NCBI RefSeq assembly: GCF_000982825.1
Contig: NZ_CP011047.1
Span: forward strand, 1,364,001-1,428,000
Reading direction: 5' to 3'
DNA from: Cronobacter sakazakii
Lineage (GTDB): Bacteria > Pseudomonadota > Gammaproteobacteria > Enterobacterales > Enterobacteriaceae
DNA: 64,000 nucleotides
This document shows, one piece after another, positions 55,179 to 63,998 of the stretch. The position numbers and the translations under genes are program-made. The notes beneath the pieces are model-generated. The model was not told the DNA's origin and did no database searches. It saw nothing but the letters and a program-made list of their open reading frames with translations. Position 1 is the first letter of the stretch. Each line of letters opens with the position of its first letter.

Positions 55179-55273
55179 AGTTGCCGTCGCTCGCCTTCCC
55201 CGGCCGATCGCTTTATGCCAGTATGGTTTGCTGGCCTTTCCGGCCTGGGTTTTGTCGAGTATCAGGAGCACAT

Positions 55274-58200
55274 GTGAGTAGCAAATCTGAACAGCTGCAC
55301 CGGCAATTAGCGGAACGCATTATGGTGCTGGACGGCGGTATGGGCACTATGATCCAGAGCTACCGTCTGGATGAAGAGGATTTCCGCGGCGAGCGTTTCG
55401 CCGACTGGCCGTGCGATCTTAAAGGTAACAATGACCTGCTGGTACTCACTAAGCCAGATATCATCGCCGCTATCCACTACGCCTACTTTGAAGCGGGCGC
55501 CGATATCATCGAGACCAATACCTTTAACTCGACGACCATCGCGATGGCCGATTACCAGATGGAATCGCTGTCGGCGGAAATCAACTACGAAGCCGCGAAG
55601 CTGGCCCGCGCCTGCGCCGATGAATGGACGGCGCGCACGCCGGAAAAACCGCGTTACGTGGCAGGTGTGTTAGGGCCTACTAACCGTACAGCGTCGATTT
55701 CTCCTGATGTTAACGACCCGGCCTTCCGTAATATTACTTTTGATCAGCTGGTGGAGGCTTACCGCGAATCCACGCGCGCGCTGATTGAGGGCGGCGCAGA
55801 TCTGATTCTCATCGAAACGGTCTTCGATACGCTTAACGCCAAGGCCGCGATTTTCGCCGTGAAGGCGGAGTTCGAGGCGCTCGGCGTCGAGCTGCCCATC
55901 ATGATCTCCGGCACAATCACCGACGCCTCGGGCCGCACGCTGTCGGGCCAGACCACCGAGGCGTTTTATAACTCGCTGCGCCATGCTGACGCGCTCACCT
56001 TCGGCCTTAACTGCGCGCTGGGCCCGGACGAGCTGCGCCAGTACGTGGCGGAGCTGTCGCGCATCGCCGAGTGCTACGTCACCGCGCACCCCAACGCGGG
56101 CCTGCCCAATGCCTTCGGGGAATATGATTTAGACGCTGACGTGATGGCCGCGCAAATCCGCGAGTGGGCGCAGTCAGGATTTCTGAATATTGTCGGCGGC
56201 TGCTGCGGCACCACGCCGGAGCATATCGCAGCGATGAGCCGCGCGGTGGAAGGTTTACCGCCGCGTAAACTGCCGGATATTCCCGTCGCCTGCCGTCTGG
56301 CGGGCCTTGAGCCGCTCAACATCGGCGACGATTCGCTGTTTGTGAACGTCGGCGAGCGTACCAACGTCACCGGCTCGGCCAAATTTAAGAGGTTGATTAA
56401 AGAAGAGAAATACAGCGAAGCGCTGGACGTGGCGCGCCAGCAGGTCGAAAACGGCGCGCAGATTATCGATATCAACATGGATGAGGGGATGCTCGACGCC
56501 GAAGCGGCGATGGTGCGTTTCCTCAACCTTATCGCGGGTGAGCCAGACATCGCCCGCGTGCCGATTATGATCGACTCCTCGAAATGGGACGTTATCGAAA
56601 AAGGCCTGAAATGCATTCAGGGCAAAGGCATCGTTAACTCGATCTCCATGAAAGAGGGCGTCGAGGCGTTCGTGCATCACGCGAAGCTGGTGCGCCGCTA
56701 TGGCGCGGCGGTGGTAGTGATGGCGTTTGACGAAGTGGGCCAGGCCGACACCCGCGAGCGTAAAATTGAAATTTGCCGCCGCGCTTACAAAATCCTCACC
56801 GAAGAGGTCGGCTTCCCGCCGGAAGATATTATCTTCGACCCGAACATTTTCGCGGTCGCGACCGGCATCGATGAGCACAACAACTACGCGCAGGATTTTA
56901 TCGGCGCGTGTGAAGACATTAAACGCGAGCTGCCGCATGCGCTGATCTCCGGCGGCGTCTCTAACGTCTCGTTCTCGTTTCGCGGCAACGACCCGGTGCG
57001 CGAGGCGATCCACGCCGTGTTCCTCTACTACGCCATCCGCAACGGCATGGACATGGGTATCGTTAACGCCGGGCAACTGGCGATTTACGACGATCTGCCC
57101 ACCGAGCTGCGCGACGCGGTAGAAGACGTCATCCTTAACCGCCGTGCCGATGGCACCGAGCGGCTGTTGGCGCTTGCCGAAAAGTACCGCGGCAGCAAAG
57201 CGGATAACGCGGCAGATGCCCAGCAGGCGGAATGGCGCACGTGGGATGTCAAAAAGCGCCTTGAGTATTCACTGGTCAAAGGCATTACCGAGTTTATCGA
57301 GCAGGATACCGAAGAGGCGCGCCAGCAGGCGGCCCGCCCGATTGAGGTCATTGAAGGCCCGCTGATGGACGGCATGAACGTGGTCGGCGATCTGTTCGGC
57401 GAGGGCAAAATGTTCCTGCCACAGGTGGTGAAATCGGCCCGCGTGATGAAACAAGCGGTGGCGTATCTTGAGCCGTACATCCAGGCCAGTAAAGAAGTGG
57501 GCAAGAGCAACGGCAAAATCGTGCTTGCGACCGTGAAAGGCGATGTCCACGACATCGGCAAAAACATCGTTGGCGTGGTGTTGCAGTGCAACAACTACGA
57601 GATTATCGATCTCGGCGTGATGGTGCCGACGGATAAAATCCTCAAAACCGCGCGTGAAGTGAACGCCGATATTATCGGGCTTTCCGGGCTCATCACGCCG
57701 TCGCTTGATGAGATGGTCAATGTGGCGAAAGAGATGGAGCGTCAGGGCTTTACGCTGCCGCTGCTCATCGGCGGCGCGACCACCTCGAAAGCCCATACGG
57801 CGGTGAAAATCGAGCAGAACTACAGCGGGCCGACGGTCTATGTCCAGAACGCCTCACGTACCGTGGGCGTGGTCTCTGCGCTGCTCTCAGACACGCTGCG
57901 TGACGATTTCGTCGCACGCACCCGCAAAGAGTATGAAACCGTGCGCATTCAGCACGGGCGCAAAAAACCGCGCACGCCGCCGGTGACGCTCGCCGCCGCG
58001 CGTGAAAACGATCTGGCGTTTGACTGGCGAAGCTACACGCCGCCCGCCGCGCACCGTCTGGGCGTCGAAGAAGTAACAGCAAGCATCGAGACGCTGCGCA
58101 ACTACATCGACTGGACGCCGTTCTTTATGACCTGGTCGCTCGCCGGGAAATACCCGCGCATTCTGGAAGATGAGGTTGTGGGCGAAGAGGCGCAGCGCCT

Positions 58201-58957
58201 GTTTAAAGACGCCAACGAGATGCTCGACAAACTGAGCGCCGAAAAATCCCTGACGCCGCGCGGCGTGGTGGGGCTTTTCCCGGCGAACCGCGTGGGTGAC
58301 GATATCGAAATCTACCGCGACGAGACCCGCACGCATGTGTTGTCAGTAAGTCATCACTTACGTCAGCAGACCGAGAAAGTGGGCTTTGCGAACTACTGTC
58401 TGGCCGATTTCGTCGCGCCAAAACACAGCGGCAAAGCAGACTACCTCGGCGCGTTCGCCGTGACCGGCGGGCTGGAGGAAGACGCGCTGGCGGAGGCCTT
58501 CGACGCGCAGCATGATGATTACAATAAAATCATGGTTAAAGCGGTGGCCGACCGTCTGGCGGAAGCGTTCGCCGAGTATCTGCATGAGCGCGTGCGTAAA
58601 GTGCTGTGGGGCTACGCGCCGTATGAAAACCTTAGTAATGAGGAGCTCATCCGCGAAAATTATCAGGGCATTCGCCCGGCGCCGGGTTATCCCGCCTGCC
58701 CGGAGCACACCGAGAAATCGGTTATCTGGGATCTGCTGGACGTGGAAAACCGCATCGGCATGAAACTCACGGAGTCCTACGCCATGTGGCCAGGCGCGTC
58801 AGTCTCCGGCTGGTATTTCAGCCACCCGGAAAGCAAATATTTCGCCGTGGCGCAGATCCAGCGCGACCAGGTGGAAGATTACGCGCAGCGCAAAGGGATG
58901 AGCGTGAGCGAGGTAGAGCGGTGGCTCGCGGCGAACCTTGGTTACGACGCCGATTAG
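55274..58957 (+). CDS. metH: Cobalamin-dependent methionine synthase
   Basis: A 1227-residue four-module enzyme. Homocysteine domain (1-350) with zinc cysteines in GLNCALG (about 247) and GGCCGTT (310-311); folate domain (354-650) with INIDMNMDEGML-type signature; cobalamin domain with VKGDVHDIGKNIVG, the DxHxxG motif whose His (about 759) binds cobalt; and the C-terminal AdoMet reactivation domain. The GTG start at 55274 is chosen over the longer frame because AGGAGCA precedes it and the product then equals E. coli MetH. Divergent from iclR. Confidence 0.98.
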   Translation: MSSKSEQLHRQLAERIMVLDGGMGTMIQSYRLDEEDFRGERFADWPCDLKGNNDLLVLTKPDIIAAIHYAYFEAGADIIETNTFNSTTIAMADYQMESLSAEINYEAAKLARACADEWTARTPEKPRYVAGVLGPTNRTASISPDVNDPAFRNITFDQLVEAYRESTRALIEGGADLILIETVFDTLNAKAAIFAVKAEFEALGVELPIMISGTITDASGRTLSGQTTEAFYNSLRHADALTFGLNCALGPDELRQYVAELSRIAECYVTAHPNAGLPNAFGEYDLDADVMAAQIREWAQSGFLNIVGGCCGTTPEHIAAMSRAVEGLPPRKLPDIPVACRLAGLEPLNIGDDSLFVNVGERTNVTGSAKFKRLIKEEKYSEALDVARQQVENGAQIIDINMDEGMLDAEAAMVRFLNLIAGEPDIARVPIMIDSSKWDVIEKGLKCIQGKGIVNSISMKEGVEAFVHHAKLVRRYGAAVVVMAFDEVGQADTRERKIEICRRAYKILTEEVGFPPEDIIFDPNIFAVATGIDEHNNYAQDFIGACEDIKRELPHALISGGVSNVSFSFRGNDPVREAIHAVFLYYAIRNGMDMGIVNAGQLAIYDDLPTELRDAVEDVILNRRADGTERLLALAEKYRGSKADNAADAQQAEWRTWDVKKRLEYSLVKGITEFIEQDTEEARQQAARPIEVIEGPLMDGMNVVGDLFGEGKMFLPQVVKSARVMKQAVAYLEPYIQASKEVGKSNGKIVLATVKGDVHDIGKNIVGVVLQCNNYEIIDLGVMVPTDKILKTAREVNADIIGLSGLITPSLDEMVNVAKEMERQGFTLPLLIGGATTSKAHTAVKIEQNYSGPTVYVQNASRTVGVVSALLSDTLRDDFVARTRKEYETVRIQHGRKKPRTPPVTLAAARENDLAFDWRSYTPPAAHRLGVEEVTASIETLRNYIDWTPFFMTWSLAGKYPRILEDEVVGEEAQRLFKDANEMLDKLSAEKSLTPRGVVGLFPANRVGDDIEIYRDETRTHVLSVSHHLRQQTEKVGFANYCLADFVAPKHSGKADYLGAFAVTGGLEEDALAEAFDAQHDDYNKIMVKAVADRLAEAFAEYLHERVRKVLWGYAPYENLSNEELIRENYQGIRPAPGYPACPEHTEKSVIWDLLDVENRIGMKLTESYAMWPGASVSGWYFSHPESKYFAVAQIQRDQVEDYAQRKGMSVSEVERWLAANLGYDAD

Positions 58958-58984
58958 TTTCGGATTAGGCCTGTAAGACGAACA

Positions 58985-59310
58985 CGCCGGTGGGTGCGCA
59001 CGGCTTACCCACCCTACAACTGAAGCGTAGGGCGGGTAAGCGCAGCGCACCCGCCGTTCCCGTCATTATCCAACAACCACCATTTCCGCGATCCTCAACG
59101 CGCTGGTGGGTGCGCGTTGCTTACCCACCCTACAACTGAAACGTAGGGCGGGTAAGCGTAGCGCACCCGCCGTTCCGTCATTATCCAACAACCACCATTT
59201 CCGCGATCCTCAACGCGCCGGTGGGTGCGCACGGCTTACCCACCCTACAACTGACGCGTAGGGCGGGTAAACGCAGCGCACCCGCCGTTCCGTCATGATC
59301 CAGCACCCAT
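58985..59310. repeat. Three tandem copies of a 115-base palindromic unit
   Basis: Units start at 58989, 59105 and 59220. Each holds an inverted pair: GGTGGGT..ACCCACCCTAC, then GTAGGGCGGGT..ACCCGCC, followed by a spacer (CCGTCATTATCCAACAACC..) that is also repeated. Copies differ by only a few bases. The core is of the same family as the aceA-aceK repeats. The gap of 490 bases between metH and yjbB contains no gene. Confidence 0.92.
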
Positions 59311-59447
59311 CATTCCCGCCTAATTCAACTCCCGGTTGACCCTTCATATACCCACCCGCCAATACTTCCTCCGGTTAATTACTTATACTCATCAAAGGAG
59401 CGGCATCGCGCCTGCTTCTTAGGAAAACACAACGATAAGGAGAAGCC

Positions 59448-61079
59448 GTGTTAACGCTGTTACACCTGCTTTCTGCTGTGGCGCTGCTCGTCTGGGGCAC
59501 TCACATCGTGCGTACCGGCGTCATGCGCGTCTTCGGCGCGCGCTTAAGAAGCGTGCTCAGCCGCAGCGTTGAGAAAAAACCGCTCGCCTTCTGCGCGGGC
59601 ATTGGCGTGACGGCGCTGGTGCAGAGCAGCAACGCCACCACGCTGCTTGTCACCTCGTTCGTCGCGCAGGATCTGGTGGCGCTGACGCCCGCGCTCGTCA
59701 TCGTGCTTGGCGCGGATGTCGGTACGGCGCTCATGGCGCGCGTGCTCACCTTCGATCTCTCGTGGCTCTCGCCGCTGTTGATTTTTATCGGCGTCATCTT
59801 CTTTCTGGGCCGTAAACAGAGCCGCGCCGGCCAGCTCGGGCGCGTCGCTATCGGCCTCGGGCTGATTTTGCAGGCGCTGGAGCTCATCGTGCAGGCGGTT
59901 ACGCCCATCACCAACGCCTCTGGCGTACAGGTGATTTTCGCCTCGCTCACCGGCGATATCATGCTCGACGCGCTGATAGGCGCGGTGTTCGCGGTCATCA
60001 GCTACTCAAGCCTGGCGGCGGTTCTGCTCACCGCGACGCTCACCGCCACGGATGTCATCTCCTTTCAGGTGGCGCTCTGTCTGGTGATTGGCGCAAACCT
60101 CGGCTCCGGCCTGCTCGCGATGCTCAACAACGGTGCCGCCAGCCCGGCGGCGCGGCGTGTGGCGCTCGGCAGTCTGCTGTTTAAGCTGGTGGGCAGCGTG
60201 CTGGTACTGCCTTTCGTGCCGCTGCTGGCGCAATCCCTGCACAGGCTGCCGGTAGAGGAATCGGAGCTGGTTATCTATTTCCACGTCTTCTATAACCTCA
60301 TCCGTTGCCTGGTGATGGTGCCCTTCGCGGGCATGATGGCGCGTCTCTGTCAGCGCATCATCCCGGACGCCCCGGAAACCGATCTGCGCATGAAGCCCCG
60401 GCATCTTGACCCGAGCGCGCTGGACACGCCAGCGCTGGGCCTCGCCAACGCCGCGCGCGAAACGCTGCGCATCGGCGACGTGCTGGAGCAGATGCTGGAG
60501 GTCTACGGCAAAGTGATGCATGGCGAACCGCGTCAGGAGAAGACACTGCGGCGGCTCGCCGACGACGTGGATGTGCTCTACACCGCCATTAAGCTTTATA
60601 TGGCGCGCATGCCGAAAGAAGATCTGGCGGAAGATGAGGCGAAGCGCTGGGCGGAAATCATTGAAATGTCGCTAAATCTTGAACAGGCGGCGGATATTCT
60701 GGAGCGTATGGGCAGCGAAGTGGCGAATAAATCGCTGGCCGCGCGCCGCGCGTTTTCACCAGAAGGCGTGAAAGAGCTGGATACGCTGCTGGAGAAACTG
60801 ACCGCCAACCTGAAGCTCAGCCTGTCGGTCTTTTTCGCGGGTGACGTACAAAGCGCTCGCCGCCTGCGACGCCATAAGCACCGTTTTCGCATTCTCAACC
60901 GCCGTTACGCGCACGCCCATGTGGACCGGCTGCATCAGCAAAACGTGCAGAGTATCGAAACCAGCTCGCTGCATCTGGGGTTGCTTGGCGATATGAAGCG
61001 ACTCAACTCGCTGTTCTGCGCCGTGGCCTACAGCATCCTCGAACAGCCGGATGACGATGAGGAGCGGCTGGAAGAGTAG
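59448..61079 (+). CDS. yjbB: YjbB, putative Na+/phosphate cotransport family membrane protein
   Basis: A 543-residue inner-membrane protein with two Na/Pi-cotransporter repeats (about residues 10-140 and 150-290; the QSSNATTLLVTSF signature lies near 62) and a cytosolic PhoU-like C-terminal domain. E. coli YjbB has the same length and is associated with phosphate export. The GTG start follows AAGGAG. Located after metH as in E. coli. Confidence 0.95.
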   Translation: MLTLLHLLSAVALLVWGTHIVRTGVMRVFGARLRSVLSRSVEKKPLAFCAGIGVTALVQSSNATTLLVTSFVAQDLVALTPALVIVLGADVGTALMARVLTFDLSWLSPLLIFIGVIFFLGRKQSRAGQLGRVAIGLGLILQALELIVQAVTPITNASGVQVIFASLTGDIMLDALIGAVFAVISYSSLAAVLLTATLTATDVISFQVALCLVIGANLGSGLLAMLNNGAASPAARRVALGSLLFKLVGSVLVLPFVPLLAQSLHRLPVEESELVIYFHVFYNLIRCLVMVPFAGMMARLCQRIIPDAPETDLRMKPRHLDPSALDTPALGLANAARETLRIGDVLEQMLEVYGKVMHGEPRQEKTLRRLADDVDVLYTAIKLYMARMPKEDLAEDEAKRWAEIIEMSLNLEQAADILERMGSEVANKSLAARRAFSPEGVKELDTLLEKLTANLKLSLSVFFAGDVQSARRLRRHKHRFRILNRRYAHAHVDRLHQQNVQSIETSSLHLGLLGDMKRLNSLFCAVAYSILEQPDDDEERLEE

Positions 61080-61095
61080 CCTTACAAAGCCGCTT

Positions 61096-61371
61096 TTATG
61101 ATTTAACCGTTAAACCGAGACCCAACGCTTTCATCACTGCCAGCGTGGTTTTAAGCGTTGGGTTGCCTTTATCACTGAAAGAACGGTACAGCTGTTCACG
61201 CGACAGCCCTGTCTGAGCGGCGATATGCGACATGCCTTTAGCGCGCGCGACGACGCCCAGCGCCTTTGCAATATGTCCGGCGTCGCCAGTTTCGAGCGCG
61301 TCCGCCATAAAGAAGGCGATCTCCTCATCATCTACCAGCGCCGCTGCGGGATCGTATTCGGTCAGCTTCAT
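61096..61371 (-). CDS. Antitoxin, HigA/HI1420-like helix-turn-helix protein
   Basis: A 91-residue protein with a C-terminal helix-turn-helix (VARAKGMSHIAAQTGLSREQLYRSFSDKGNPTLKT) typical of addiction-module antidotes of the HI1420 group. The start at 61371 follows a purine-rich site; the longer open frame runs back into the toxin gene. It lies four bases after the toxin gene, an order (toxin first) common in this group. Confidence 0.82.
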   Translation of the reverse strand: MKLTEYDPAAALVDDEEIAFFMADALETGDAGHIAKALGVVARAKGMSHIAAQTGLSREQLYRSFSDKGNPTLKTTLAVMKALGLGLTVKS

Positions 61372-61375
61372 CACA

Positions 61376-61681
61376 TTATCTCCACTGGTTCTCTGGCAGG
61401 TCAGCCAGCATTTTCGCAAGAAGAATGTCTTTATCCTGCGTGTGCTTATCACCACCACAAAGCAAAATGACAATCACCTCGCCGTGTTGTTTGAAATAAA
61501 TCCGGTCACCCGCGCCGTAGTGAATACGCAGTTCACTGATGCCTGCGCCGACGGGCTTAACATCACCAGGCAAACCATTAGCCAGCCGAAAAAGCCGCGC
61601 GGCAATCATCGTTTTTACCCGCTGGTCTTTCAGACTGGCTTGCCAACGGCGGAATACCTCAGTTTGAAAAATATGCTTCAT
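61376..61681 (-). CDS. RelE/ParE-superfamily toxin (HI1419/HigB-like)
   Basis: A 101-residue basic protein with family stretches FRRWQASLKDQRVKTMIAARL, GISELRIHYGAGDRIYF and VILLCGGDKHTQDKDI. Such toxins usually cut mRNA on the ribosome. It pairs with the antitoxin just downstream. A promoter reading leftward is visible: TTGTAG (61722-61717) and TAAAAT (61699-61694) with a 17-base spacer. Confidence 0.85.
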   Translation of the reverse strand: MKHIFQTEVFRRWQASLKDQRVKTMIAARLFRLANGLPGDVKPVGAGISELRIHYGAGDRIYFKQHGEVIVILLCGGDKHTQDKDILLAKMLADLPENQWR

Positions 61682-61693
61682 AACGCTCCCTGT

Positions 61694-61722
61694 ATTTTAA
61701 AAACTACATGCGAATTCTACAA
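61694..61722 (-). promoter_or_regulatory. Promoter of the leftward toxin-antitoxin pair
   Basis: On the minus strand, -35 TTGTAG and -10 TAAAAT are separated by 17 bases, ending 13 bases before the toxin ATG. Confidence 0.6.
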
Positions 61723-61803
61723 GTCTGCTCAGGGAGAATAAGTTTCATAAAAAAGGGAACAAAGGCGTCAGTAATGAATCTGGAAGACATGCCGAAAGAT
61801 GCC

Positions 61804-61836
61804 AAAAAACCTCGCTGATGGCGGGGTTTTTTATTT
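61804..61836. terminator. Terminator between the two toxin-antitoxin pairs
   Basis: AAAACCTCGC/GCGGGGTTTT stem with A-run and T-run on the two sides. It may insulate the divergent pairs. A 14-codon frame (61774-61818, reading MNLEDMPKDAKKPR) runs into the hairpin. Confidence 0.75.
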
Positions 61837-61862
61837 TATCGTGAAAGCTGGACGCTGTTTTT

Positions 61863-61882
61863 TATACCCATAAAGGTATAAT
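61863..61882. promoter_or_regulatory. Inverted repeat overlapping a -10 box upstream of the second toxin
   Basis: TATACC-N6-GGTATA is a perfect dyad at 61863-61880, and its right arm forms TATAAT (61877-61882). The position, 16 bases before the toxin ATG, fits an operator for autorepression by the toxin-antitoxin complex. Confidence 0.55.
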
Positions 61883-61897
61883 CAGAGGGAACGCAAC

Positions 61898-62248
61898 ATG
61901 ATAAAACCGTTGTTTTGGGTCGGGCAGGCCAGAAAAGATCTTCAGGCGCTGCCGGAGGATGTACAGGATCTTTTTGGCTATGCGCTTTATCTGGCGCAGC
62001 AGGGTAGACGCCATCCGCAGGCCAGGCCGCTTAAAGGTTTTGGCGGCGCGGGTGTACTTGAGGTGGTGGAGGATTATCAGGGGAATGCCTTTCGGGCGGT
62101 CTATACCGTGTGCCTGAAAGATGCGATTTATGTCCTGCACGTATTCCAGAAAAAATCCTCTTCCGGGATTGCCACGCCCCGCCCGGAGATGGAAAAAATT
62201 GAACAACGACTGAAAGCCGCGCAACGCCACGCCGGAGGGCTGAAATGA
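61898..62248 (+). CDS. Phage Gp49/HigB-like RelE-family toxin
   Basis: A 116-residue protein of the Gp49-like group: KPLFWVGQARKDLQALPEDVQD at the N terminus, RPLKGFGGAGVLEVVEDYQG, FRAVYTV and YVLHVFQKKS..G at the usual places. Likely an mRNA-cleaving toxin. AGAGGGA lies upstream. Its stop overlaps the antitoxin start (ATGA). Confidence 0.86.
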   Translation: MIKPLFWVGQARKDLQALPEDVQDLFGYALYLAQQGRRHPQARPLKGFGGAGVLEVVEDYQGNAFRAVYTVCLKDAIYVLHVFQKKSSSGIATPRPEMEKIEQRLKAAQRHAGGLK

Positions 62249-62568
62249 CAGCAGACATTGAACGCAGTAACGGAAATGTGTATGACGATCTCGGGCTTAT
62301 CGACGCCGAAGAGATGCAGCTAAAAGCGCAGCTCGCTATGGCCGTTAGCGACATTCTTAAAGCGCGCGGCTTAACCCAGCAGGAGGCGGCCCGTCTTCTG
62401 GGCATGACCCAGCCAAAACTTTCTTTATTACTTCGCGGCCAGTTTCGCGGGATCAGCGAAACGAAAATGATGGCCTGCCTGATGCTCCTCGGGCGGGATA
62501 TCAGTATCGTCGTCGGCGAAGCACAACAGGCGCGCGGAAAAATGCGCCTGATTTATGAGCCAGCCTGA
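62245..62568 (+). CDS. XRE-family antitoxin (HTH_37 type)
   Basis: A 107-residue protein with helix-turn-helix LTQQEAARLLGMTQPKLSLLLRGQFRGIS near residues 50-78, the usual partner of Gp49-like toxins. Four-base overlap with the toxin gene shows coupling. Convergent with yjbD, 26 bases apart. Confidence 0.86.
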   Translation: MTADIERSNGNVYDDLGLIDAEEMQLKAQLAMAVSDILKARGLTQQEAARLLGMTQPKLSLLLRGQFRGISETKMMACLMLLGRDISIVVGEAQQARGKMRLIYEPA

Positions 62569-62594
62569 CACAGGACAGCGCTCGTGGCTGCGCG

Positions 62595-62867
62595 TTAACG
62601 CCGTCCCCGCACGGGCGTGCTGGCGGACCATGAAAAGGTCGCGTCGCTGTCCGGTTTATACGCCTGCGCTTTTTTCTGTTTGCGCGTCTGCTTCGCCGCC
62701 TGTTCGCGCTGCGCCATCAGCTTGTCGATATACTCTTTTTTGACGTGGTTGGCTTCGGAATTGGTAAGCGGGCGGCCATGGGCGATGCGGGCGCGGTCGA
62801 GCAGGGTTTTTAATTCGCGCTGTTCGCTTTCCGTCATCTCTTTCTGGGTCAGTCGGGGCAGGGACAT
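62595..62867 (-). CDS. yjbD: YjbD, DUF3811 protein
   Basis: A 90-residue basic, helical protein, same length as E. coli YjbD: MSLPRLTQKEMTESEQRELKTLLDRARIAHGRPLTNSE and the FSWSASTPVRGRR end. Function unknown. In E. coli it lies between rluF and lysC. Confidence 0.9.
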   Translation of the reverse strand: MSLPRLTQKEMTESEQRELKTLLDRARIAHGRPLTNSEANHVKKEYIDKLMAQREQAAKQTRKQKKAQAYKPDSDATFSWSASTPVRGRR

Positions 62868-62925
62868 AGTGGCGACTCCTCAGGGGGTGAGCCGCCAGTG
62901 TAACGCAACGCCGCCGCTAACTCAG

Positions 62926-62956
62926 TAAATAAGCCCGGTTTCGCCGGGCTTATTTG
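62926..62956 (-). terminator. Terminator after the BASS transporter gene
   Basis: AAATAAGCCCGG/CCGGGCTTATTT hairpin with a short loop, two bases past the stop codon on the minus strand. Confidence 0.85.
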
Positions 62957-62957
62957 G

Positions 62958-63893
62958 TTAGCGTGCTGTACGCCGCGCGTTTTTGTCGACCGGTTTGCCG
63001 GACCAGTAGCCCGCGAGCAGCGAGCCGGAGAGGTTATGCCAAACCGAGAACAGCGCGCCGGGCAGGGCCGCGAGCGGCGAGAAATAGAGTTTGCCGAGCG
63101 CGGCGGCAAGCCCGGAGTTTTGCATCCCGACTTCAATCGCCAGCGTCCGGCAGGTGGATTCGTCAAAGCCGAAGAGACGCCCGCCCCAGTAACCGCCGAG
63201 CAGGCCGATACTGTTATGCAGAATCACCGCCACAATCACCATCAGCCCGACCGACGCGATATGCGAGGCGGAACCCGCCACCACGGCGCTGATAATCGCC
63301 AGAATACACACCATGGAAAACGCGGGCAGGTAAGGCTCCACCGCTTTCACCACACGCGGGAACAGGTGATGCACGATAAGCCCGAGCGCAATCGGGATCA
63401 CCACGATTTGCAGAATGCTCAGCAGCATCCCCATCACATCGACCTGAATATGCGCGTCAACATAGAGGCGCGTCAGCAGCGGCGTGGCGACCACGCCTAC
63501 CAGCGTTGAGACCGACGAAATGGTCACCGACAGCGCCACGTCACCTTTCGCCAGATAGATCATGACGTTAGACGCCGTACCGCTCGCCACGCTCCCCACC
63601 AGCACCATACCGGCGGAGAGATCCGGCGGCATATGAAACAGCATCGCCAGCAGCCAGGCGGCCAGCGGCATTACCAGATAGTGCAGGAAAATCCCTGCGG
63701 CCACCGGCGCGGGGCGCGACAGCACGCGTTTGAAATCATCGAGTTTCAGGTGTACGCCCATACCAAACATAATCAGCATCAATAACGTGCTGACCCACGG
63801 GCCGATGGGCGTAAACGTGGCGGGCGTGTAATACGCAATAACCGAGAGCAGCAGCGCCCAGAGCGGGAACAGCCGGGTGAGTGTCGCGAGCAT
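62958..63893 (-). CDS. panS: Bile acid:sodium symporter (BASS) family transporter, PanS-like
   Basis: A 311-residue inner-membrane protein with about ten membrane helices. BASS-family marks are MFGMGVHLKLDDFKRVL, VLVGSVASGTASNVMIYLAKGD (crossover region) and LAIEVGMQNSGLAAAL. It resembles PanS, the ketopantoate transporter of Salmonella, but the substrate cannot be proven from sequence. The start at 63893 follows AAGGA; the longer open frame has no conserved residues. Confidence 0.78.
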   Translation of the reverse strand: MLATLTRLFPLWALLLSVIAYYTPATFTPIGPWVSTLLMLIMFGMGVHLKLDDFKRVLSRPAPVAAGIFLHYLVMPLAAWLLAMLFHMPPDLSAGMVLVGSVASGTASNVMIYLAKGDVALSVTISSVSTLVGVVATPLLTRLYVDAHIQVDVMGMLLSILQIVVIPIALGLIVHHLFPRVVKAVEPYLPAFSMVCILAIISAVVAGSASHIASVGLMVIVAVILHNSIGLLGGYWGGRLFGFDESTCRTLAIEVGMQNSGLAAALGKLYFSPLAALPGALFSVWHNLSGSLLAGYWSGKPVDKNARRTAR

Positions 63894-63971
63894 CGTGTTT
63901 TCCTTGCACCCCGTGGCGAACCGTCGTCGTAACGCGGCATCGCCGGGGAGAATGTTGTGTTGTGTCGTTAT

Positions 63972-63998
63972 AAACAGGCCGGGATCGAGCCCGGCCAT
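63972..63998 (-). terminator. Terminator of a minus-strand gene outside the window
   Basis: GGCCGGG/CCCGGCC stem with a six-base loop, followed on the minus strand by TGTTTATAA. It probably ends a gene lying to the right of the window. Confidence 0.6.

Noticed and set aside
58985..59310. The spaced repeats considered as a CRISPR array
   Set aside because: Units are 115 bases, the spacers are also repeated, and no cas genes lie nearby, so this is a tandem palindromic repeat.
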